DNA of 64,000 nt, from the NCBI GenBank assembly GCA_029378245.1, contig JARKIF010000123.1, forward strand, positions 1-64,000, written 5' to 3'. This DNA is from Roridomyces roridus. Taxonomy: Eukaryota; Basidiomycota; Agaricomycetes; Agaricales; Mycenaceae. Positions 56,457 to 64,000 of this stretch are shown in pieces (the stretch's first letter is position 1; the number at the start of each line of letters is the position of its first letter). The notes under the pieces are model-generated. The model worked only from the letters and a program-made list of their open reading frames with translations. It had not been told where the DNA came from and ran no database searches. Position numbers and translations under genes: made by a program.

Positions 56457-58259
56457 TCACACCTCACTTGTAAACCGCTGCATCCCGACGTACCCCAAAT
56501 CCAGTACAAGTCCCTCCGCAATCCGATCCTTCAGCAACGCAACCACATCTATCTGACTCCCCCGATTGAACCTCGTCTTCACGCTTCCCAACTTTACCAG
56601 ACCCTCCCTCCCCTCCGTCCGCTCGCGAACAAACTGCAAAAGCACCTCATCCGAGATCTTGGATCCGAAATTCAACAACGCAACACTTCGAAGACGGGGA
56701 CACAGAACCGGCGTAGGGCTCGCAAGGGACGGAGTGAGCGGTATGAGGATGTGGTCGGGCTCCCCACTGCCAGCACGCGTCGATGGCTCAGATTGGATGA
56801 TGAGCTCCTCGAGGTGTTTGGCCGCCTGTAGTGCATTGAAGAACGCAGTCATGCTCATGCACACGATGAGATCGAGGGAGCGTAGAGTCAATGCACAAGA
56901 TTCCAGCACCGGCTCAATAACGAGGCTCTCCTTCGCCCAACCGTTATTCTTGCGGTACTCCAAATGGCGGAGGTTCGGGAGGACGAGGTTGCGTAGGAAG
57001 GAACGAGCCGATTCCGAATCTCCTCTCTCACCATCCGTCATGGAGAAGTTCTGCAACTCCTCGAGAAGCACGGGATCGCCTAAACGCGGCGCGTACACAC
57101 AGTCAATATTGCGCAGCGTAAACGTTTTGAGCAGGGCACACTCGCGCAGGATGGCAGCCACAAAGCTTCCGCCATCAAGGGTAAGATCAAGGACCGTGGC
57201 CCAGGGGAGGCGATTTCGAGATCTAGAGGCGAGGTAATCCGGGTGGATGGACACGGAGGTGATGGTGTCGGCGGAGAGAAAAGGCAGATTTTCCTCTGAG
57301 CGGGGAATTTGTTCGCAACGAATCGAAACGGATTGCAGCATGGATACATCGCTGGGAGACACGTGGGAAAGGGACGCCAGGTGGATCGACTCTGCGACAT
57401 GGAACGTAAATGATTTCCATCGAGGTGCAAAGGTGGCGAGTGTCCGAAGGACTGCGTGGTACGTCGGAGTGGTGGTACGAGACACAGCTGGTGCCAACTG
57501 GAACTTGTTGATGCCAACGGGTCTGGGCTGTCCAATGAACGCGATGGTGAGAGGCAGGGACGCCGAACGAGACAGCCAATCCTTGGCCGCATCGGCAATC
57601 TGCTGCATCCTGTCGTTCTGACCCTCAGTCAGCGGACCAATCTTGAGGGCGTTCCACAGACGAGGCATCGACAACGCCAAACACCTCCAATCCCGAGAAA
57701 CACGGCACAAAACCAACGGCGGCTCATTCGGATCCAAGCTGGGAGGCTCATCGAATGAAACGCACGCAAGGAAGATCTCGCGCAAGACGTCTTCCGGAAT
57801 TCGACGCGTAACGGAGAGCACAGCGAGATGGGCGTCGATGAATTCGGTGAGTCGGTTACGACGTGCGGTGAGCTTGCGTTTGTCTGCGTAGGAGCTAACG
57901 TTCATGCCGGCGAGCTGAGATGTAAGGAGTGCCACGCCCTCTCGGGCATCGACCAGAAGCCCGTGGATACGTCGACAATCGTCTTCGGACACCATGGCAT
58001 TCGGAAGGATATCAACGGAACGTGACTGCGTCGGCTGGATGAGAGCCAGACCTTGGCGAGTCATTGAATGTGACGCACCGTAGCAGGAGTTTGAAAGTTG
58101 AAAGAACCCGAAGCCATCATGATTTCTTGCCCCGGAGGCGGGATACTGCCTGGCCCGGCCGACGAGCGGGACTGCGCACGTCAGGACCCAGGACCAGCGG
58201 ATGACGCCTCTATTGATTTGACTCACGGGACTTCGAAAGTTGAAAGCGGCAGAATCCAT
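56457..58259 (-). CDS. F-box protein, right arm, type 2
   Basis: An open frame of 600 residues starting MDSAAFNFRSPVSQ. The F-box-like core RRIPEDVLREIFLACVSF with VLCRVSRDWRCLALSMPRLW matches the twin at 41312-43123. Leucine-rich segments end VALLNFGSKISDEVLLQF and LLKDRIAEGLVLDLGY. The same N-terminal uncertainty applies as in the twin. Intact. Confidence 0.8.
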   Translation of the reverse strand: MDSAAFNFRSPVSQINRGVIRWSWVLTCAVPLVGRARQYPASGARNHDGFGFFQLSNSCYGASHSMTRQGLALIQPTQSRSVDILPNAMVSEDDCRRIHGLLVDAREGVALLTSQLAGMNVSSYADKRKLTARRNRLTEFIDAHLAVLSVTRRIPEDVLREIFLACVSFDEPPSLDPNEPPLVLCRVSRDWRCLALSMPRLWNALKIGPLTEGQNDRMQQIADAAKDWLSRSASLPLTIAFIGQPRPVGINKFQLAPAVSRTTTPTYHAVLRTLATFAPRWKSFTFHVAESIHLASLSHVSPSDVSMLQSVSIRCEQIPRSEENLPFLSADTITSVSIHPDYLASRSRNRLPWATVLDLTLDGGSFVAAILRECALLKTFTLRNIDCVYAPRLGDPVLLEELQNFSMTDGERGDSESARSFLRNLVLPNLRHLEYRKNNGWAKESLVIEPVLESCALTLRSLDLIVCMSMTAFFNALQAAKHLEELIIQSEPSTRAGSGEPDHILIPLTPSLASPTPVLCPRLRSVALLNFGSKISDEVLLQFVRERTEGREGLVKLGSVKTRFNRGSQIDVVALLKDRIAEGLVLDLGYVGMQRFTSEV

Positions 58260-58593
58260 TTCTTGCCTGCGGTGTGGTGGTGGTTACTGGTCAAGATGTG
58301 GTACGGTCACGTTACTCTGATCCGAGTCCAAAGAAATGACCAATCGCGATTCGCGGCAGCAGAGTACTTACTCAACTTCCAGTTACAAATGTCTCTCTTC
58401 TAGTTCTTCTGGGATACTACTTGGAACAAGAATTTCAAGGATACAGGGAACGAAGCGTGGACATCGTGTACATAGCCAATGGCTTGACAACAGCCATTCA
58501 TCAGTCCAGCCAGCGCTTCGAAGAATCGAACCCCTCGATATTCAGCGCATGAATTCGTTTCATTTGAAATACTTGTACATACATTTCATCCTT

Positions 58594-59900
58594 CTAGTAC
58601 GGTAGCTCGTCCACCGACACCGCCGAATTCCCTTCAAAGTAACCCTCGAACACAGCGGACACAGTGCGGCCAACATGATCATCAGGAACGCCCTCAGAAT
58701 CAACAATCCGCCATTCACCCTCAAGCAAGCGGCATCGCATGCCGCTCAAGAGAATGACATCCACGAGCGACGGGCAGAGCTCTGTCCACCGCCAGAGGAG
58801 ATTGCACTCGTAATGAAAGACCAGGAGGTCCTTTGCAGCGTCGCGAGGGGGGTTCGGAGGGTGCTCAAAGTCTAACACCGCCATGGTGGTGAGACGGTCG
58901 AAGGTGGGTAACGCCTGGAGGAGGGCATCGAGGAATCTCCGCATATCCCTCAGGCGGTGGTCCGCATACTTTCTGCGATCGATAATATTCTCGAAATGCA
59001 ACTCCTCGAGATGCGGGAGGTATTCCGCCACTTGCATCGGGGAAAGACTCTCCCAGCCATCGAGCGTGTTGAACAGCCGTTTCACCTTGGATTCGTATTT
59101 GGCCAGGTGAACGAGGCAGTCCGTTGGGTTGACGCGGATGGCGCCAGGCGGGACGGGTTCGTGAATGGTTATCCGGTGCCATGGGTAGGCGTCAGGCAAA
59201 TCCCACTTGATAGACCAGCGTTCCGCCGATGCCTCAGAACCCGGGATCACGGCGGGCACCATGGATGCAGGCCCCGAGAAATGGCGCAGGGCTGGGAGGT
59301 GAATTGAAGGCAGGGTTTTATACAAGACCCGTGTTGGAGAGCAGGGTGGACGGATTATGAGCTCGTCTATGCCACTGCGAGCGCGCTTGAAGTGGGGGAT
59401 GGAATCGAGAGCCCAAATGTTGTCGTGGTGGCATCCGAAACTGCGGAGCCTGGGCTCTGAGTTCGTCCAATCATCCATGTTGATCATAAAGAGGTCTCCA
59501 TAAAAGTGGAGTGTTTCGAGGGCATGCAGCTGGGAGAGGACGATGCGGCTGCGAGTCCCTCGTACCTCTTGCTCACATGTTTGTGGGTAGTGACCTATAA
59601 TGTCGTAGTCACTAAGGATCTCCCGTCGTCAGCGGCGACATCAAACGGCAGAATTTGTGGCACGCACACGAACAGATGCTTGACCATGCTTAGCAACTCT
59701 TGAGACCAGACCGTTGCGCAGAACGCATTTAGCGCCTCTTTACTCTCCAACTTGACGTCTCGGTATAGGATAGGGCGATAGATTTCGTGTAGCGCTTTGT
59801 TGCCCAAGGTGACGAGCCGGAGCAGAACGGATGTCGGAAGCAACTTCCCGATTTCGAGCAGAAGCTCGTTCGGAAGCATGCGGGGGTTATGGGCGACCAT
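58594..59900 (-). CDS. F-box-like protein, right arm, type 1
   Basis: Two exons: 59900 to about 59668 (MVAHNPRMLPNELLLEIGKL through KHLFV) and about 59613 to 58594 (in phase, V-DYDIIGHYP, then LHALETLHFYGDL, ending VSVDELPY). It is intact and clearly homologous to 39756-41089 across both exons. The F-box-like N-terminus has LPNELLLEIGKLLPTSVLLRL-type sequence. Confidence 0.8.
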
Positions 59901-59944
59901 GGATGCAGACGAGAGAGATTGAGTGGCGACGGTTGTGCTCTGGG

Positions 59945-59953
59945 CCTTTTATA
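59945..59953 (-). promoter_or_regulatory. TATA box (TATAAAAGG) of the right-arm F-box gene
   Basis: It lies about 45 bp before the ATG at 59900, at the position equivalent to the left-arm TATAAG. It is followed by the same leader phrase CACAACCGTCGCCACTCA. Confidence 0.6.
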
Positions 59954-60417
59954 CCAAGGTCCCGACACATTTGGCAATAAGAAAACAATGGACTCAGCCC
60001 TCGCGACGGTCCATCCTCGTGGCGTGAAATCAAAGCGACCCGATCGAGTCTGATCACGAGGAAACCAGATTATAGATAGGATAGCACAAAGATATTTCGC
60101 AGAGACCAGCTCTAAATGGACCAAGCTGGAGGGTTCGGATGCCAATTTCAAATCCAGGTGAGCCGACGTGTTGTCAATCCGGATCCATCATCCAAGTACC
60201 AGCACTGAGCTGGCGATTTTTTTTAGCCTCGTTGGATATAGTCTCACAGTTCTCTTGGCGAGATAGTTCCAGGCGATCGAGAGGCAGTAGGAGAGAGAAC
60301 GCTTTGGGCTCCTGAGTCATGTCGTGGTCGCGGATCAAGGAGATAGCACCCGCAGTGTCAATGATGCCCGATATTGCTCCCGACCTTGACTCGCTTTTTT
60401 GCTTCCTTCAGAGTTAG

Positions 60418-60492
60418 TGTTTTCCCGGCTCCGGCTTGGCTTGAAGCCGCCGGCTTGGGCTTGGCTTGAGCCGGCTCCGGCTTTTGAAATTG
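60418..60492. repeat. AAGCCGG/CCGGCTT cluster 1
   Basis: Dense interleaved CCGGCTT, GGCTTGGCTTGA and GGCTCCGG words, ending next to TTTGAAATT. Related to the clusters at 61400 and 61790. Confidence 0.6.
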
Positions 60493-61397
60493 CAAAAGTA
60501 CATAATGTCCCGGGAGATCGCTTTCCGGTACCCGTGATCGTCGACAGGCTGTCCTCCGTCATCGCGCTCCTGTACAGAGTTTATCTGGCATGTTCTCCAG
60601 GGCACCGGCACGGCCAATACTGCATATTTGAACGCCATGGAGTCGTCGGAGTTCGTTAAAAATAAAAAAAGCCCTGATCCCAGCCTGTTCACTACTTCGG
60701 CAAAAAATTGGCATCAAATGCGCAGATCAAATCATCATGGGAAGACCCTCGCAGCGATGTCGACTTGTCAGTCGACTACCGGTGTCAGAATCACACTCGG
60801 TCTTTTCTTTCCGTTGGAGGTGCCATGGCAGCCTACAACACTTGGCGCACAAAATGCTGAGCCTCGACACGAGGATCATTTTCCGGCCGATCAACTATCT
60901 AGTGTACTCTCTGCATTGAACGCAGCCACAAATCTGAATTCACAATGTTTCAATTTGCCTCCTATAGCCTCTCCTATTCTTAGACGGGCACCTGAGGATG
61001 TGTGGCATCATAACAATGTTCAACCATCATAATTCCTGATCTGATTTGAGGCCAGCAATAAATCAACACAATAGAGACCTTGAAGTGTGCACAGCGCCTT
61101 CGGCATATTTTTCCTGAATAGCCCACATATAGAGGACCATTCTATTCTGCAAAAACACTCCCTGCCGATGAGCCGTTCAAGAGATATTTAAACTCTGTAC
61201 AGGAAAGCCATATCAACTGTACATCAAATCATGGTCGGCTGGACAGATATCTGATGTGATCCGTGCCGGAAGATGTTGCCGCGTGTACCAAATTTCTTTA
61301 TCAGATGGGCATCATGGTCCTATCAGATGGACCAGAACATCATCTCCCGTACAGGAAGGACATCTCCGTGGACATTTAAGGTACACCCTTTGAAATT

Positions 61398-61465
61398 CCC
61401 AAGCCGGAGCCTGAGCCGGATACCCCGGCCGGCTTGGGCCCGGCTCAGGCTTAGCCGGCGGCTTC
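61398..61465. repeat. AAGCCGG/CCGGCTT cluster 2
   Basis: It begins next to TTTGAAATTCCC, then AAGCCGGAGCC, CCGGCTTGGGC and TTAGCCGGCGG words. In part it is an inverted match to cluster 1. Confidence 0.6.
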
Positions 61466-61779
61466 GGAGATTTCTTTCTGTATTCGGATTTCCATTGCCA
61501 ATGGGGTCAAATTGTCAATTCATGGTAATACATCATTCATTCAATGACTTACAAGTCAAAATTTAGTGGCCCCGCGCCTCATCTGAGAGGAAGAGTGTGA
61601 GACGGCGGGTGATCATTCTTGATCGTCCCAGTGATGGCCATCAGTCGACCCGAACCTTGAATGAATTTGACTTGGCTTCAAGTTGACTCGGTGCAGTGCA
61701 TTGGATGGGTTATACTAGCCATCTTTGAAGGTAAGTTCAAGTGTAACACATTGATCCAGGGGCTCACAAAAGTTGTAGT

Positions 61780-61926
61780 GGGAAGCCGGGGCTTAGCCGC
61801 CGGCTTACGGCTTGAGAAATCTCAAGCCGGAGCCAGAAGCCGGCTGCACATCCGGCTTGGGCTTGGCTTGGCCCGGCTAAGCCGGACCACGGCTTGGCCG
61901 GCTTCAGGCTTCGACCCGTAGCCGGC
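61780..61926. repeat. AAGCCGG/CCGGCTT cluster 3
   Basis: The longest cluster: GCCGGCTTACGGCTTGAG, CTCAAGCCGGAGCC, GGCTTGGCTTGG and repeated AAGCCGG words. It has a short inverted pair around GAAATC. Confidence 0.6.
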
Positions 61927-63764
61927 AAAACACTATTCAGAGTCCTCCCGACTCCCGAGCCGGAACTCAGATGTCCGTTCCCTTCTTGAAGTTCAAGCCC
62001 TTCCCGTCGACATGGCATTGCCGACTGACCCGTCCGCGCCTCACGTTCCGTCCAAAGTTCTGATCCAGGAAAGCGAATCCGAGTCGCGAGGGGTGTCTTG
62101 TACACGTCGTCCCGGGAATTGTTGAGGCCTTTACGTGGCTCTCGGGATAAGTAAACTGCTGGCCGGTTTGAAACCAACTCAACACTCATGCTAAGTGCAA
62201 GCACAAAGCACTACACTACTCGGAACTGGTCCTTTCGTTTTTGCCCCCAAGCCTCGCAAGTGTTCTCAACCCGCATGCTATCTGGCCTCAAGTCAACTGT
62301 ATGGCCAGTCCTCCAGTGGCATCTTTATGGCGCCTTCAACCAGCTATTCAACATATTCACTGGTCCTCAACGGTGATTGTGCAACGTTGAGCTGGCGGAA
62401 AACATTCTTTTGCATGCCTGATTGTTGGTAGTGCAGTTGCGGACTCTTTCACAGCGAACCAAATTTATATTCCGGACTCGTACCGGTGCTTCCGAAGCGG
62501 GGTCGGCACAAGACAACCCCGAGCAACATTCCTTCTACACAGTGCTACCTGGACCAGCCAGTCACCTTCGAAGTCCTGCCACTCCCTCCCTACAATCATA
62601 CCGTGTCTGCCGGCTTTCGCGGACAGGCGGTCTTTTCCCGTGTTTATAACTTGAGCAGAAATAGATTGAAGTACTATTCCCACCGGCGGAGGATTTATCC
62701 TCTCGGACCAGCCGAAGACCCTATCCAGGTGTGGCAGCACCAAGGACTTAGGTCTCCGACTGTCACCGCTCGCGTACAACGCTCCCATCAAGGGTTTACT
62801 TCACGTTTCCGGTTCCATGCTTAGGTTTCCCTAGACACAGTCTCCGCCTCGCCATCCACAGCCGCTATACTCGGTAGAACCTTTAAGCTGCTATGAACGA
62901 CTAACCAGTCTCAAGAACGTCGCCGTTCTCTCATTGACCCTCGGGTGTCCTGTCGGAGCCTTTCGGCTTTCGTCCGTCGGATGGTTTTTACCGAATCCCG
63001 AGATTACTGTGGTTTATATCCCGCATTCTACGGTTGGATCATGATGCGACACATTGGGCCTTGCAATCGGCAGCCGCTCCCACTTTCCTTAACGATTCCA
63101 CTCGTCCGCCCGCAGGCACCGACGAGCTTCAACGTGTGACATTTTGGTTAGCCCCGCTGGGCGTCTCCAGGTGTTACCACGGGGAGGTAAGTCACAAAAC
63201 ACCCGTGTAATATTTGGCTCTTGAGTTTCAACCTCAACGAAATGCGATAGAAACAGCCACAAGATGAAGACAACCCTGTCCTCTGCGTCAACTGCCCGTA
63301 GCCTCCCTGTTGAACAGGCTCTTAGTCAAGAGGAAATGTAAGGTTCCAGATATACTTCCGTGTGTCCATTCGAGCCTGCCGTGTGCGAGACCACGCGTCC
63401 GAGTGCGATCGAGAACATATTCTACGCTCTGCAAGGAATTTTTGCCGGCAGCGAAGCCGGTTGAGCATTCGATTGCAAGTCAAATGAGTGAAGATTTTGG
63501 CAAGATCGGTGGACCCAGACCTTATCCGCCGAAATGCTCTCCAGGAAATTTTCGATTCCGCGATTATAGACGCTTGAGGTAGGGTGAGTCGGGACTCAGG
63601 CAATCCAGGCAGCAGTGACACACAGCTCCACGGGAAGGTAGGCAAACGGTCGCCCGAGACTCAGATTGCCACACTGACCCGAGATGCTAGTGACTCGTGA
63701 GCTGATCAATCATGTTAACTGTGAATCCAAGTTCTAGCTGGCTGTAGTATGTATGTACAGGTGA

Positions 63765-63935
63765 TTTTTAGCCTCTTGGGATGTAGTTTTACGATGCTCT
63801 TATCGATATCCAGAGACAATTCCGGACGATCCACAGGCAGCGCAGCAGAAAACGCTTTCAGCTTGTCGTGGGGTCGTGGTTGCGGATCAAGATTGCTCCC
63901 GACCTTGACCCGCTCCTTTACACCCTTGTGCGACC
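63765..63935 (-). repeat. Third copy of the arm-end module
   Basis: About 170 bp matching the outer ends of both inverted arms (39285-39465 and 60216-60395). Shared words are GGTCAAGGTCGGGAGCAAT, CACGAC, GCGTTCTCT-type sequence and a closing AGAGGCTA. On this strand it reads RVKVGSNL and then KLHPKRL. Copy one also keeps VKVGSN and KLHPKRL, so the module may be a relic of a coding exon. Confidence 0.6.
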
Positions 63936-64000
63936 CAATCTCCCGAGCTCGGGAACTCAGGTCTTCGCGCCCTTCAACCCGTCCTACCGACATGTTCCGC

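Larger units (their letters stand above)
56390..60395 (-). repeat. Right arm of the large inverted duplication
   Basis: Reverse-oriented counterpart of 39285-43205, holding the twins of both F-box genes, their promoters and the outer module with the GGTCGGGAGCAAT phrase at about 60380. The arms are clearly diverged (residue changes throughout both proteins), so the event is not recent. Confidence 0.85.
60396..63714. other. Gene-free repeat-bearing stretch
   Basis: No gene is supported on either strand. Three AAGCCGG repeat clusters are listed separately. Frames at 62400-62830 and 62945-63139 have no recognisable family. Composition between the clusters is unremarkable. Confidence 0.4.

Noticed and set aside
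62400..63140. Plus-strand frames as a gene
   Set aside because: The frames are short, overlap in several phases, have no family resemblance and offer no coherent splice chain.

Overview
The window reads as nuclear DNA of a mushroom-forming basidiomycete (Agaricomycetes, probably Agaricales). The case rests on densely split genes with GT-AG introns of about 45-60 nt and on many Agaricomycete-restricted families: F-box/leucine-rich expansions, MYND zinc fingers, DUF2828 proteins, and an uncharacterised family that starts with a GSQFTNV motif. There is no ribosomal RNA, CRISPR or prokaryotic operon structure. All exon limits were worked out by eye from reading frame, splice sites and comparison between paralogs.

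Layout. 0.6-7.2 kb: a 663-residue chimeric protein (GSQFTNV-family body plus a C-terminal bZIP), a decayed DUF2828 gene and an F-box-like gene. 7.5-12.1 kb: a Kelch-BTB gene and a small disordered protein. 13.5-16.1 kb: an AzgA-type purine permease with extreme micro-exons. 16.6-19.9 kb: a MYND pseudogene split by a 1.3-kb CACTA-like transposon. 20.6-23.2 kb: a CaMK-like kinase, very probably fused to an upstream uncharacterised domain. 23.5-24.2 kb: an inverted-repeat element full of CATGCATGG motifs. 24.5-30.9 kb: a second copy of the DUF2828 and GSQFTNV families (the latter hit by a hAT-type MITE), a second MYND pseudogene and a third DUF2828 scrap. 31.0 kb: an intron-containing tRNA-Gly. 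31.4-33.8 kb: a serine/proline-rich membrane-anchored protein. 33.9-35.5 kb: decayed tandem repeats. 36.1-36.8 kb: the intact bZIP gene related to the chimera tail.

The second half is dominated by F-box genes. A two-gene F-box block at 39.3-43.2 kb is repeated in inverted orientation at 56.4-60.4 kb. Between the arms lie a conserved Pps1-type dual-specificity phosphatase, a tandem pair of F-box genes (one intact, one dead) and the housekeeping GMP synthase. The last 4 kb holds GC-rich AAGCCGG repeat clusters and a third copy of a small module found at the outer ends of the inverted arms.

Conserved single-copy genes (permease, kinase, Pps1, GMP synthase, Kelch-BTB) read cleanly, while the lineage-specific families carry many frameshifts, stops and insertions. 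The region looks like a rapidly duplicating, transposon-hit accessory segment threaded around a few core genes. The permease and GMP synthase both serve purine metabolism but lie 40 kb apart and are not evidently co-regulated.
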